Source of the DNA: Dromaius novaehollandiae
Lineage: Eukaryota; Chordata; Aves; Casuariiformes; Dromaiidae
Reading direction: 5' to 3'
DNA: 64,000 nt
Assembly (NCBI RefSeq): GCF_036370855.1
Contig: NW_026991398.1
Span: 2,232,001-2,296,000, forward strand
Positions within the stretch are counted from its first letter, which is position 1. Every line of letters begins with the position of its first letter. A program made the position numbers and the translations under genes. Below the pieces are notes generated by a model. That model had not been told where the DNA came from and ran no database searches. It worked only from the letters and a program-made list of their open reading frames with translations. Below are positions 11,509 to 24,215 of the stretch, piece by piece.

Positions 11509-11769
11509 TTGCTTCCTTGGGGCTGTGGGAGACTGTGCAGGGAGCAAAAGATATTGACAAGTTAGGACTGACTTGGAACAAAACCCACAGCATTTCTCAG
11601 AGCAGCTCCCCACATTTCTCAGAGCAACTCCCCACATGTCCTTTCTCCTTACCAGGACCTTCCTTCATCTCCTCTACTTGTGCTTTGGTCCGTGATTTCT
11701 GAGTCTAGCATGAGGAGCAGGGTCCTCTGTCCATGGGCTCCAGAGGAGTCAGCCCTGCTTGTTACACAG

Positions 11770-12480
11770 ACACTCAGAATCAAAACAGGATGGTCAGTCA
11801 TTGTGCAGTGACAAAGTGTCCTTGCAGTGCTGTCAGCGGGATTAGGTGAGACTCCTGAACCCCTGGTTGGTTCAGCTCTAATCCAGTTGGCTGGGGACCC
11901 ACATGACCACCCAGCACAGGCATAATTCATTGCTATTGATACACCTTAACCGGATAGTGACAACTACTGCAGGAACACTTTGACTCTTTACAAATATCTT
12001 AGCTATGCACAAGCTGATCACTGTTGCAGCAAGGACACTTCGGGACACCCCACCCAAGATGTTTATCAACACATTTCAGCATACAAAATGGACTAGACAC
12101 AGCAGGATTTGTCATGGGGGAATTTCTAGAACCTTCAGAAATTCCCACCTGCAGGGCTGCCATAACTCTCGGTCAAATACTTAATTGCCTAGCTCCAGTC
12201 AATCACCTAGTTTCAAGGTGGTCTTTTGCCTCATGACAACCTGTTCTCTCATCTGTGCAGATGACTGGCCAGGAAATTCTCGGGCCAGGCAAGGAGCTAA
12301 TGACCAAAGTGCTCGGGGTGTGCGCACAAGCGTAGCCCTGGTACCCAGCCAAACCACAAGCATGACTCCAGAACAAAACTGACTTTTCATATCTGAAACT
12401 CATGTGTAACTTCAGTTCCTTAGCTCTCACCATGTGCTCTGTCACACTGGGTACATGGAGAGAGCAAGCAGCAACATGTG
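11770..12480. other. Unit-2-specific insert, unidentified
   Basis: Comparing unit 2 with unit 5, homology runs from OR2 to about 11,760 (matching ~52,290) and resumes near 12,490 (matching ~52,340). The intervening ~700 bases have no counterpart elsewhere in the window. The AT-richer composition and lack of a long frame would fit an LTR or other non-coding insert, but I could not define terminal repeats or a target duplication. Confidence 0.4.
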
Positions 12481-15400
12481 TTTGGGGGAAGCTGTTTCTG
12501 GGGTGGATGCCCTGAGCTGAGTGAGGGGGATTTCATGCAGTGATCCCATGGGAATACTCTCCAAGTCCTGCAGGGACAAATGACATGAGTGTCCAGCCCA
12601 TCAGCCTCTGCAAGAGAAGAACCCTGGGAGGAATTCATCTCCTCCTCTTTCACCCTTCTGAACAGTTGTCTGTATCCAAATCATTCACCACCAGCTCCCA
12701 CTCGGTGCAAGGCAGGAAAACAGGCCCATGAAAGCAGGGCTTACAGGACCCATTGCAGAGGTCCCCGTTCCACTAAGATAGATCCTCTCCTCACATCAGT
12801 TTACCACCCGCACCACATCTGCAGCCACAATACGGGTTGTGAGGCAGGGGGTACATGCAAGCTGTGTGTCCACATCCTCTCTCTGATTAAGCCTATTCAT
12901 AATGGGGAAGGGGTCTGCAACATCCTCATAACCCATTCACCAGAAGAAGGGCTGTAGCAGAGGGGCTTACTCACCACACATGGGGCACATCTATTGAAGG
13001 GACAGAAATCCTTGGCTTTTTGCATTACTAGAGAATCCTGAGGGGCAAAAGTGTTTGGGTTAATGCACTGCCCAAAAGGGGATGTCTCCTTAGAGAGACT
13101 TGCCGCATTCCCCAGCCCTACAGACTGCATGGACCAAAGACCCACAGGCTAGGAGGGGTCTTGGACCCCTTGCTCTCATGCAGACACCTCCAGACCCAGG
13201 GCATGCAGGAAAGCCTGCATCTTACTCAGCTGTGCACATCCCCCTGCAGAGGAGGTTTTGCCCTCAGCCTCTCTGTCAGGCAGTGGTAAAATGGGCACGT
13301 ACAGGAGAGATGCACATCTGCTCTCCTGGAGCCTGGACTGCAAAGGAGGTGTCTCCTGCCCTGGATGCTGTGGCCTTGAGGGCAGAGGCTCTGCTAGGCG
13401 GCAGAGGAGACACAGGGGCTGGCTCAGGGCAAGGCATCTGCACTGCAGAAGCTGTCAGGGAACTGCCCACATCCACCCTCCCACAGCCTTTCCTGTGAGA
13501 AGTTCCCTCTCTTTCATGCATCATCCCGCTGCTGCCTGGCACTGTCCCAGGGGAAGATACCTTCAGGTTTGCAGGTGCTAAGGAGCAGCTAAGACCAACC
13601 CTGAGGAGGCTAATAAAGATTATGGTGGTGCTGCTCATAGGCAGAGGGGTGGCTGAAGGGATTTGCTGAGGTTCCTTGCAGACCTTTTGATCTCTCACTG
13701 TAAACAGTTCAGGAATCTCAGTTTCTTGTCTAAACTGAACAACTCTTTTTCCGTTCCAGCCCTGTCAAAGGATGGGGAGATTAAGCACAGACTCAGGCAG
13801 GAAAGCTCTGCCCTTTGCAGGTTTGACCAGCATATACCTTCCTCTGGAAAAGTCCCCTTCAGAAAATGTCCTGGGGGTGAGCTGGAGCTGAGAGCAGCCC
13901 TGACCCAAGCAGCACCCTCTCAAGAGGAGAAGGAACCTGCTCTGACGCAGGTCGCTCCTTCCACCCACAGCTTCTCCCTGCAGCACCACAGGGTGCTGGC
14001 ACAGGCTGAGTGCTGACCCTTGCAGGCAGTAGAGTCACTGCCCTGGGCACACAGCACCCTGGGGGCGCAGGGACACTGCTCTGAAATGCAGCATTGGGCA
14101 GACCTGGGTGCACTCCCTGGCTTCACAGTTCTGCATCATCCCCTCAAGAATGTAGCTGTGATGCCCTGTCAATCTGACGGTGTGGCTGGGAGTCTCTGCT
14201 CCAAACAGGAGAAGCTGGGAGAGCCACCCTGACAGACCCTATCAGCTGTGGAAGGTGCCAGCTGCAGAAGAAACTGCCAGGAACCACAGCAGCATTGCCC
14301 TGCAGCCAGAGACTTACTGTGTCAAGGGTGGTGAAGATTTCTCCTCACAGTGAGCTCTTAGCCGTCCTCCTGTTCCTGACTGTCTTTAGCTTCTGAGTCG
14401 CTCATCTCCTCCTGGTGCTTGCAGGCAGCGCCCTGAGTCTTGCTGCTCCTTTAAGAGGAGCTGCTCCTGGACAGAGCTGTCTCTCTGCAGCACCTGCCAG
14501 GTTGCCATGGGCTCCTGCAGTCCCAGGAGCAGAGGCCCAGCAAAGACATGACTTTCTCTGTGCCCTGTGCACCTTCAGGAAGTTCCCGGGGCTCCAGGGC
14601 TGACATCTCCTGAAAGACTGTGTGGTCACCCCTGGAAAATGCCCATTGAAGCAGACTAAAATAATCACCGATCGTCCCTCCCTAAACAGTGGAGAGAGAC
14701 TGAGTTCAGAGTTTCAGTTTGTCTCATCAGAAGATGGTTATCTGAGAGGCCACCCTGGAAGGGCCTGCTCCCATCCCATAAGAAGACAGGACACCTAGGC
14801 AGGGACAAGAAGGGAGTTCATTTATTCGTGCCTTAGCAATTGGTTTAGAGGTGTCAAGCTAGGCATTAAATACTGATTTGGAAGCTCCTGGGATGCAGCA
14901 GGATTCAGTTCCCTCTCATGCTCTCCACAGACTCACAGGAGGTGGGATTCCCCTTGCCCAGGTTTTGCGGTGCATGGTGTGATTGTCTGCTTCTTGTCTA
15001 AGCTCCCATTGTAATCAATGGAGATGGAGGGTGGGAGTCAGTTGTTCATACACAACTTCCGACATCTGAAGTGTCAGAGGTGGTCCAAGACATGTCTCCT
15101 TGCTCTGATGTAACAGCTCTGAAACCCACATCTTTCTGGGGCATCAGCTGCCAGGTGGAGGATCTCCTTGGCCATTTGAAATGACACTAGCTGCCTACTA
15201 CTGCAAGAGCTCCACTCACCCTGAAGCTGAGACCTGTGCAGATCCTGATGTTGCAAGCAGCTGATGTGATTCAGTGCAGACACTTGGTTTAATGCAATGA
15301 CAATAGGCCTGCAGGGCCATGTCACCTGCACAGGGTGTCCAGCACAACCACCATGTTTCTAGCAGATACAGCTCAGGACCTAAAGGAAAATCATGCCCTT

Positions 15401-16050
15401 CTGGAGTGGTTGCTGGACAAACACCCCAGGGCATCTCGAGTCTCCTACCTCTTCCCAAGCAAGGGATTCCCACCACTGCCTTTAGGCAAAGTCTATCGCA
15501 TCTACATACAAGCATGCTGCAAAGATGGAAGGCACGTCGCACCACAGTCTCCACACATACTCCTACACTCTCAAATCCATCTAGTTCTCCTCTCCCTAAA
15601 GCTTTTCTCACCCCCCAGTTATGTGAACCGGGACCATACTAATGACGCAGCTACAGCATGGCTAGATTGCAGGCTGTTCAGGCCCAAGGACCTTCTCAGT
15701 GGCACCTTGTCCTTCCTGGACATCTGGTAACTTCTATCACCGGCCCCAAGGTGCTGCAGAGTCATCTTGGGCACAAAACACTTCTCCTGCCACAGCTGCA
15801 TGGCCCAGCTCTGTTTCTCCCTGGCCTTGGCTACTGCAGGGTTTGCTCTCTTAGTCGGTGCCTCATATCATCATTGTATCGCCATCTGCTATCTACACCA
15901 GCAGGTCTCTGTTCTGAAGTGGGGCCTTTGCATACATGGTGTCCTTGGCTCTGGGGAACAGGTTTTACAGTAGCAACTCTGCGCTCAGCGCTGGTGCCAC
16001 AGCTGAGATGCTACAGCCCAAATATACACAAAGGCACAAAGCCTGGGCCA
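12480..16050 (-). repeat. Duplication module U, copy 2 (5' flank of OR2)
   Basis: Minus-strand copy of the OR 5' module. 12,490-12,790 matches 52,340-52,640; 13,200-14,700 carries the conserved blocks found at 1-2,400; 14,810-16,050 matches 54,420-55,555 and inverted 60,620-61,900. Its distal end abuts a plus-strand CR1 fragment, the same head-to-head arrangement as in units 5 and 6. Confidence 0.7.
14316..14672 (-). promoter_or_regulatory. Candidate OR2 promoter and non-coding exon 1 with splice donor
   Basis: Minus-strand ATTA core near 14,668, an imperfect EBF-like site (TTTTCCAGGGGTGA) at ~14,625-14,640, and splice donor GTAAGT with GT at 14,317-14,316. The order and spacing match the other U copies. 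The acceptor would be the AG at 11,534-11,533. Confidence 0.35.
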
Positions 16051-16069
16051 CAAAACAAGAGGAAGGGGA

Positions 16070-17530
16070 GATGCACAAGCTGTTGCAGAACTACAAAAGC
16101 AATCTTAAGCAACCTGAGGAGGTCTGTGGATCACAGACCCTGGTTACTATGGGGAGACTTTAATCTCCCTGGCATTCATTGGGAGGGCAATGCAGCAGGG
16201 TGCAGAGTCCAGGAGGATTCTGGAGGGTGTGGAGGACAACTTCTGAGTGCAGCTAAGCCAGTCAGGTCAACAAGGGTGACACCTTCCTGGACCTGGAACC
16301 TGCAAACAAAGAAGAACTGACCAGGGATGGGATAATCAGCGTCAGCCTTGCCTGCAGTGGCCACGAGGTAGTGGAGTGTCTGCTCCTGAGGGGAGTGAGG
16401 AAGAAGAGTATCAGAGTCCAGACTCTGGATGTCAGAGGAGCAGACTTGGGCCTACTGGGAGGAGGAATGCTGGAGGAATTCCATGGGAGGCAGCTCTGAA
16501 GGGCAAAGGAGCTCAGGAAAGCTGGCAGGTCTTTAAAGACAGCATGCTCCAAGCTCAAGAATGGCCCATACTGATACCCAGGAGAACAGGTAGACATCTC
16601 AGGAGACAGGGTGGCTAAACAGGGAACTTGCCACTGAGCTCCAGTACAAAAAGGCAGCACACAGGAATGGGCAGCAGGGAGAGGCTGCAAAGGGGGAATT
16701 CAGAAATATCATCCAGGGAAGTGCAGAAGTGGTTAGGTAAACCATAGCTCCTCTGGATTGATGCTTTCAAGGGATGTCAAAGGCACAAAGATGACCTGCT
16801 ATTCCTTCAGAAACAGTAAAAGCATAAACAAGGAAAATGTGAGCCCATGGCTGAATGGGGCAGGGAATCTGGTATCAGCAGATGCAGATAGGTCTGGGGA
16901 ACTCAATGCCTTTGCTTCAGTCTCCACCAACCAAGTCTCCCAGGCCACTGTGCTTAGAGTCAGGACTTCCAAGGAGAAAAACAACCAGCAGTGCCTGAGG
17001 GTTGAGTCAGGAATTATTTGCAAGAACACACATTTACAGGATTGGATGAGCTTCAGCTAAGGGTGCTGAGAGAGCTGGCTGCTATCTAGTAAGGCCTCTC
17101 TATCATCTTGGAAAGCTGTGGGGACTCAGGGAGGTCCCAAGGACTGGAGAAAGGCAAATGTTGCATCCATCTTCAAAAAAGGCTGCAAGGACAAGCTGGG
17201 GAACTACAGGCCGTTCAGCCTCACTTTGATCAGGAGAGTGTCATGGACCGTGTCTTCTCTGATCCCATTTCTAGGTAAACAAAAGAGAAGAAGGTGACAA
17301 GGAACAGTCAGCATGGATTTACTGAGGGGAAAGGATGTGAGCCTCACCAACCTCATGCCCTTCTGTGCTAAAAGAACTGTATTTGTGGATGAACAGAGAA
17401 CAGTGATCATCAGCTAACTCAAGTTTAGGAAGGCTTTTGACACTTTCTCCCACAGTATACTTGCATACAAGTTAGTATGCAAGTTAGTCAGACAGCAGTG
17501 TGCCCAGGCAGCAAGGAATGCCAACTGCCT
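16070..17530 (+). mobile_element. CR1-type LINE remnant (endonuclease to reverse-transcriptase pieces)
   Basis: Translation gives the APE-endonuclease signature GDFNLPGIHWEGN (~16,155-16,195), a linker with ENVSPWLNGAGNLVSAD (~16,838-16,888), the RT block GNYRPFSLT (~17,198-17,225) and a KAFDTFSHSILAYKL block (~17,430-17,475). Frames shift several times and parts are missing, so it is dead. The 3' end is lost: sequence after 17,530 is module V. Family assignment is from recognised ORF2 motifs. Confidence 0.8.
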
Positions 17531-18900
17531 GAAACAGGCTGAAAGCCTCCGACAGAGCTGATGTCTTTGTCCCCTATAGCTGTTGTCTTTGCCACTGAGG
17601 CCTATGAGTAGACACCAGGGCCTCACTGTCCCCTTGTCCCCTGGGGAGCCCAGGAGGGCTCATGTCATTGTCTTGCATGAATATTGCACACCCCAACCTG
17701 CACGCTGCCCCCAGGAAGAGCCATGGAAAACACGTGTGGGAAAGGATCTCCCTTCCCAGGCTCTCAGTGTCCATGCTTGGACATTTTGCTTGAAAAACAC
17801 ACCAAGGGTTAACATGGTGTCAGAGCCACCTGCACATTTCCTTTGCCTACCTGTAATCAGTGATTACAATGTTCTGCTCTAATCAGCCCCCAATGAATCT
17901 TTGTTGCTAATGACCCTCAGTGGGATCTATTAACACTCTACAAAAGTTTAGGATTTTCTTCTGACTTTGACTTGAACATGTTGCTCAATCTCCTTGCAAT
18001 AGCTGAGGATCATGGACTCAGCACCAAATACACCATGGGGCTCATTACAATGCTAAAAGCCCTGATGAACCACGTCTCTCCCTGTAATTTTCTTCAAGTA
18101 ATGTATGGCTAATTGGTTTCAGCAGTGTAGCTGAAAGACAGTGACTTCAGTTAGAACATCATATAAAGGTATTTCTGCTTTTTAAGGTTTTTATGATTAG
18201 TATTCTTATTCAGCTTTCACAATAAGTGACAGCAACATTCTCCAAATGATATAGATCCAGAGTGTCTCCTAAGGAAGTGTGGACATGTAGGAAAAGCAGT
18301 GTCCCAGACGTCAGACGCTGTATGGGAAATCTTCTTCCCCATCTCCTTAAACCTGCCATTTCTCTCATCAGCCACCTGGGACTTGCATCACTCCTGTTGA
18401 AGTCAAACCTTTCTCCACTGAAGTCTGCAAATGAATGTTACAGCTCATATGACCGACTTCCCACCTGCTTTCCTTAGAAAACGAGCTGCAAATAGACACA
18501 GAAGAACTTTTCTTAATTGCAAGCCAGAAGGGATAAAAAAAAAAAAAGGCATGCTATAGTTTGGTAAAATTAATTACACTCCTCAACTATATGCTAAGTC
18601 CAAGCTGCCTCCAGTGAGGTCCCCTTTCCACAAGGGATAGCCTGGCTAGAAATGTTTTGGAGAGATAGGAAATGCTAGATAGAAACAGAATGAAGGACTT
18701 GCCCAGAGGAACAAGTTATAAACTCCCCACAGTGCAAATCAGCAGCGCAGTATGGGAATGAACAAAGAGTAATGGAAGGAGTTACAGTGTTACAGAGCCC
18801 AGATAGGGTGCTGTAAAGGGGATGTTAGAAATTGTTAATGTAATCAGGACATGTGGAAAAAGAGGAGAGAGCCATACAGCTCCTGGGGGTCCTGCACCAT
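17530..18900 (+). repeat. Duplication module V, copy 2
   Basis: Matches 32,437-33,540 in direct orientation and 57,720-56,250 inverted: the block ggctgaaagcctccgacaga at 17,532, atggactcagcaccaaatac at 18,012, and the segment 18,600-18,670 before gaaatgttttggagagat. A poly-A tract lies at 18,536-18,547. No coding potential seen. Confidence 0.65.
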
Positions 18901-20280
18901 GTTGGGGGCTGTGCTGCTCTTGGGCATCTTGGACAAGGCTGTGTTTCTGTACAGAAGTCTGGCAAACACTCTTTGCAAGTCCCCGGAGAGGAGGGATTTT
19001 TCTGGACACTCAGACAACCCAGGCAGGACTCAGGCATGTCAAGGGAAACCCATCCCACCCACACCAAACCCCCTGCTCTCAGTCCTAGGACCTTCCCGGG
19101 CCCTCAGACCAGGAGCAGGAGGAGGTTTGGGAGCATGGCCATGTCCCAGACAAGCCTCTGTCAGGTCTTCAGCTCCACGACATGTCATAGCTTCAAGCGA
19201 GCTCTCTAAAGCAACACTTCCCATGGCCCTGGTGCACTGGCAAGACTTTGGGCAGACACCCAGGAGACAGGGCAGAGAAAGGGCAGAGACCTCAGGGTGC
19301 ACAGCTGGGCTCACAGCATCACAGAGGGGGTGCCACAGGCTGGATAAACAACCCAAAGAAGTAAACGAGTCCTTCCTTTGGCAGTGACTTGGAAAGCCCC
19401 ATCTCTGTCAGCATTCAAGGGGGATGGAGTCTCCCTTCTGCAAGAGTCACTCAGGACTGTGCAAAGACTAGGAAGAGCAGGAAGGCTGGTTGTAGGGACG
19501 TTCTCAAGCTTCAGCAGCTGCAGAGGTGGGAGCTGGTCACCTCACAAACTTCTGAATGAGCCCAAATGCAGGTCCTGAGGCACTGCACTGCCTTCCAGGC
19601 TCTGCACCAGAGCCTGGACAGCAGCACTGTGGTGTGTGGGCATGTCCTGAGATGCCCAGGGTCAAAACTGTGGGAGATGCAGGGTGCCAGGGCTGTACAG
19701 ACCCTCAGGAGCACTTGGGTGGTGGCTTGGTGTGTCCAGGGTGCCAGAGGCTTTAGTGACCCCGAGGCAAGAAGCACTGCTTTGAGGGGACACTGAAAAG
19801 CCCAAGGCCCAAAGAGGACCAGGGAGGAGAAAGGGCTTTCCCTAGGCTCAGAGAAGGCTCAGCCAGAAGGAAAGCTGGACAAAATGCATGGGAAATGGGA
19901 AAACTTCCCCAGATTTGTTCCTTCGCCTGGCCCTCCAGATGATGGGTGTTATGGGCACATTTGCTCTTCTCTGGAGTTTCATCTTCATCTTAAGCAACAC
20001 AGATGGAGAAACCTTGTCGAGGACTTTAAAAAAAAAAGCCTGCTTTGGTGCCTAAAGGAGGAAGGCTCTGTCCTCTTCCATATTGTCCTGCATCCTACTT
20101 TGACAAAAAGAGCGCCCCACAGCAGAAACCAGTTTTGAAGCTCCCCAAAGCATCTCAGCCTGTGGCCATGCTTCATGCTGTTTCATCCCACATGACTTTG
20201 ACCCTGCCTTTGAAAAATGACAAACCTTAAACCAGCCCTGAAGCCCTGAATTCCTGTACAGATCTGCCCAGTGCAGTGTC
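18900..20280. other. Intergenic region without a recognised gene
   Basis: Mixed-composition sequence between V and P. Several frames are open for up to 178 codons (18,851-19,387, plus strand), but none shows a recognisable domain. I see no repeats shared with other parts of the window. Confidence 0.45.
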
Positions 20281-22100
20281 CTGCCAGTGGAGGGGTGCAG
20301 AAGTGACTTCTCTAGTGCCCCATTTGAGATACTTCACAGCCTTTGCCACCATCTGGAGACATTCCTGAAGGATTTATGAGCAAGTTCTGGAAAATGACTG
20401 GGGTGAAGGGAAGTGACTGCTTTCCAGGACATGAGGGGAAATCTCTCTGCTCTCGCCCTGGCTGTGCCATCTCCATGGCAGTGACCTACTGAGCCCCCTG
20501 ATGACACGAGCTGAGGTCACAGCGGTATGTGCTGCATCACAGGGAGGTCTCCCCGATGCCACAGCGGTGCTCTCACATCCCTGCGAGGCCCAGCCGCTGC
20601 TGGACACTTTTGCACTCCCCACCGCGGCCCTTTGGAGCCACTCCAGGAGAAGGAGAGGGGATGAGAGCCATGCTGGTGCCCCTTGCCAACAGGCAGAGGA
20701 GCAGGGGCACGTTGGAAAGGAGTTTTGGATAACAACACGGGAAGAGCATTCTTCCTCCTCGTCTGGTGAGGTGAGCCAAGGGCAAGGGGGAAGCGAGATG
20801 GAGGACTGTTGAGCCAACACCATCAGCCCAGACTGCAGTTCCTTGTTCCCAACGCTCCTGCAGCTCCCCACTGAGGGTAAGGGCTTTGGGAGCTTCTTCC
20901 TGAGAGGTCACAGAGAGACTGTTAACTGTAAAAACGGCTGTGGATCCTGGGCTGTGGGGGTGGCTGGACAGGGTGGGGGCTGCCAAGAGAGCCTTGTTGT
21001 AGAGTCCTGACTGGCTGGGGGGCACAATGTGGCAGGCAATGTGACTCCTGGGTGCTGGGGCTCGGCCCTAAGCCCCCAGGATCCTGTGGGGGTGGGGGCA
21101 ATCCATGGCCAGGTTTCCCTGGGAGTGGGTCCCCCTTTGATCTCTCCTCTGGGCCCTACACCACCAGCAGGCCCAGAGCTGCTCTCCCTATAGCTGCCCC
21201 CCATCGCTGCCCCATGCTCCCACAGCCTCCTCAGCTCTCAGGCGTGAACTCCCAGGGCCCAGCCCAGTCCTGCAGAGAGCAGCCCCTGCCTGGCCACGGC
21301 CCAGCCCTGCTGGGCGCAGCGCAAGGGCTGCCGAGCCGCGGGGCTGCCACGGACAGGGAGCTGGGGCCCCAGGGGCCAGAGGGCCCTGCCCTGCCCAGAG
21401 GGCAGCAGGATGCTGCCCGTGGGCTCCAGCGCCCCGGCCATGCCCAGGATCCCCACGACGGCGCCAGGGCCAGCACCAGCACCGGCCCCGGCCCCGGGAC
21501 TGCTCTGCCGCGCCTGGCACAGCCCCCGGGTGCAGGGCAGCCAGGAGCCCCGTGGGGCCCCTGCAGCAGAGCCCAGTCCCTGCGGGGCAGCAGCCAGGCC
21601 CCAGGACCCCGCACTGCCTGGGCACACGGCACCGGGCTGCCCCCAGGCCCCTCTGTGCCCTGCGCTGCCGCCCACAACATGGGGCCCCACCGCGGGGCGG
21701 AGGACGGGGGGGAGGGGAAGGGGCAGAGCTGGCTGCCAGGGCAGGAGGCTAGAATGTTCTCTTGGCAATGCCCCAGGGCTGCCTTCTATTGGCTGGTGTG
21801 AGGAGGAGGGCGGGGATGTGCTTGACTGGTGTTTCTGTCAACCAATCGGAGTGCGGCATGCAGAAAAACCCAGCCCTGGAAGCGGGGTAGGAGCAAAGTG
21901 GGAGCGAGGGGCCGGGTGAGAGCAGGTGCAAGTGGGGGTGGCGGGGCTGCGGGTGCGTCCCGATGGCGGCGGGTGCCCTCCAGCCAGGGCGGGGGCAGCG
22001 GTGCTTTCAGGGAAGTTGAGGCACAAGTGAGAGGCAAGAGCTGCCTGATCAGCCCCTGTGAGAGCTCTTCTCCTCTGCTTCCTGGAGGTGGGAAGTGAGC
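20280..22100 (+). repeat. GC-rich module P, copy 1
   Basis: Direct duplicate of 34,232-36,330. The match starts around 20,300 (acttctctagtgcccc; 34,239 acttctccagtgcttc), runs through 20,940-21,140 nearly unchanged, then skips ~430 bases present only in copy 2 (35,077-35,505), and resumes to ~22,000. 21,230-21,720 is CpG-rich and open in many frames. It looks like a CpG-island promoter region and not a coding exon. Confidence 0.65.
21756..21846 (+). promoter_or_regulatory. Promoter-like X-box / double CCAAT module, copy 1
   Basis: GTTCTCTTGGCAAT (21,756-21,769) is a degenerate RFX X-box; 18 bases later is an inverted CCAAT box (ATTGG, 21,788-21,792), and CCAAT at 21,842-21,846 follows 54 bases after that. 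All three elements and both spacings recur in copy 2. X-box plus Y-box at this spacing is typical of RFX/NF-Y promoters. The downstream gene is unknown. Confidence 0.4.
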
Positions 22101-22970
22101 AGGCCCCGGGCTGTGAGTGGCTGTTCAGAGGCAGTGCCTGTTGAGGGGATGGAGAGTTGAGCTTTCTGTGTTTTGGGGCACTTGGGGGTGCCCTGTCTGC
22201 TGCCCTGTGTGGTGCTGTGCCCTGTGCATCACTGACGCACAAGCGCGTGTTGGCTGCCAACCCTTTGTGAGATGCAGCGGTAGCAGGGTGTTACAGTTGT
22301 GGGGTGCCCTGTGGTGGAGCTGGGTGTTGGCCCCAGTGTTGTGCTGCTGAGCATGGGAGGAGGTGGCTGGAGAGAGCAGTGCTCTGCTCCCAGAGCCCAG
22401 CCTGCCATCACGGAGTCCTTCTGGGAGACCTGGGTGAGGACTGTTGGTGACCGTGTTCCCTCTTTGGGGCATCCTGGTGCCAGCCAGGGATGCTCGCGGT
22501 TTGGTGGTTTCTGTCAGCTGAGGTTCAGGCTTGCAGTTTCTGACGGTCTTGATGCTTCTGTGAGTCTTTGGGATTTTACTGACTCTGCTGGAGAAAGTTC
22601 TCCTCTCACTCCTTGAAGGCTTTCTGTTGAATCTGGACCCTCATGGCATCTTCCCATCTCAGACCCTAATCCATTCCGATCCATCCGAGAGATGGGTAGT
22701 TAATCAAAGCAGTCAGAGCCATTTCTCCACTTTGTGCCTCCCCTTGCAGAGAGGGCAGATGCCACCTCACCAGAAGTCAGGCCTCTCAGGGTAATGCGTG
22801 GCTTTGAGACACCTGTCCTTGGTCAGCGGAGAAGGCAGCATCTCCAAAGCCACTGGAAAGTCCCTTTGACAAGAGTCTCAGAAGAGCAGAGTCCTTGAGC
22901 CGGCAATGGAGGAGACATCTGGAGGTAGGGATCCAAAGCCCTGTCCTAAGACAGAGGAGGTATCTTGGGG
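22100..22970. other. Intergenic region downstream of module P
   Basis: Moderately GC-rich sequence with many short G/T-rich runs; no domain-bearing frame. If P is a promoter, this would be first-intron sequence. 22,620-22,960 holds nothing I recognise. Confidence 0.4.
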
Positions 22971-22974
22971 CCTT

Positions 22975-23465
22975 TTCCAGTGAAGTTTTGATTACCTCTG
23001 AGGATGGAGAGCTGAGAACCTCTCTGGATCCCTATGCCACAGTTTGGCCACTGTCATGGAGAAAAAGGTTTCTTCTTGACATCCAAGAATTTCCCCTTGT
23101 CCAATTTGTCCCTGTTGCCTCTCTTGCTATTAGTGTGCACCTCCAAGAAAATCCAGCTCTGTCTTCTCTGTGCCCTCCATAAGGTAGCTGTGCACAGCAT
23201 GAAGATGCCCCTTGGCCTTCTCTTGTCCAGGCTGAACAAACCCAGCTCTCACAGCTTCTCCTTATATGCCCCACGCTGCAGGCTGCACCATCTTGGTGTC
23301 CCTGTGCTGGACTGCCTCCCATGTGTTAGTGCCTTTGCAGAATGGGAGAGCCCAAACAGGAGCTGGTATACAGACATGGTCTTCCCTGTGCCAAAAAGAG
23401 GGGTAGAACGTCTCGGTGGCCCTGCTGGCTGTGCTCTCACAAATACAGCCCAGCACAGAGGGGAG
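22975..23465 (-). mobile_element. CR1-type LINE fragment (3' half of ORF2)
   Basis: Plus-strand text reads as the complement of the CR1 3' region: the block around 23,225-23,310 (caggctgaacaaacccagct, then ctccttatatgcccc and accatcttggtgtccctgtg) is diagnostic. Frames are broken and the fragment is not shared with other units. 23,470-24,060 between this and the next element holds nothing I recognise. Confidence 0.75.
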
Positions 23466-24059
23466 ACATTTGCCCCTGACTGTTGTGACTCCACAAGGCC
23501 AGCAGAACTGACAGTAACACTCGGATTCTTTCTTTCTTTCTAGGTTGCTCCACTCATGTAGGTTCCCGGTGCAGTGCTAGAGCCTCTGAGGATGGAGGCA
23601 GGGTGCCAGGGTGTGTCCCTGTAGCTGTCAACATCTCTGCCAATGTCGTGAGCCCTCTGTGAAAGCAGCTGCAAGTGAACGAGATGAGGCTACGTATGGA
23701 TGTGAAGGCTTCCATAAATGTGCCTGGCTTCCATGGGTGACTTGGGGTGTGGATTCACCTCCTGGCACCTCTGCTGTGCTGCTAATTCCACATCCCACAA
23801 ATGCTGTTACTGCCAGCCTGCTCAGCAAATGCTGTTGTGCCCCCTCCTTTTCCTAGAAGGTTGTGGTGCCATACAGGATGAGTCCAAGACCCTTATAATT
23901 AAATGCCAGCATCTCTTGAGTGCCTTTGAGTGCCCCAAAGCCTGCTTAGCTTGAAGTGAGGAAGCCCCACAGCTCTTGGGCTCCTGGCTCTGCGAGGGGT
24001 GAAGACGTGCCCAGGGCCAGGTTGCCTGTGGCACCCAGCCCTCAGTGCTCTGTGAAGCC

Positions 24060-24215
24060 AGCTGTGGATCTCGACTTGTGCCGATGTTCAGAGCTCACTG
24101 GGACACAGCCCTGAGCGACCTGCTCTAACCTGGCCTGCTTTGTATGGGAGGTTGGACTAGAGACCTCTGGAGGTCCCTTCCCACCTGAATTGCTCTGTGA
24201 TTTCATGAATGGAAA
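24060..24215 (+). mobile_element. CR1-type LINE 3' end
   Basis: Terminal CR1 sequence ending gaggttggactagagacctc, tggaggtcccttcccacctg, aattgctctgtgattt. The same remnant is at the far end of D5 (49,000-49,215), so the insertion predates that duplication. Confidence 0.75.

Noticed and set aside
10564-11565. Long plus-strand frames (152 and 175 codons) opposite OR2, and similar frames opposite or overlapping OR1, OR3 and OR4
   Set aside because: They are shadows of the receptor genes in other frames. They recur at every OR because the DNA is similar, and they lack any domain of their own.
10573-11637. Long form of OR2 starting at 11,637 and long form of OR1 starting at 3,601
   Set aside because: The extra OR2 residues lie across the conserved splice acceptor, and the OR1 extension is absent from paralogues. 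Starts aligned with the family were preferred.
21052-21919. Overlapping long frames on both strands in GC-rich module P copy 1 (also 35,447-36,421 in copy 2), including a leucine-rich signal-peptide-like stretch
   Set aside because: GC-rich sequence has few stops. The two P copies differ by frameshifts inside these frames, and the signal-like stretch lacks an ATG in frame.
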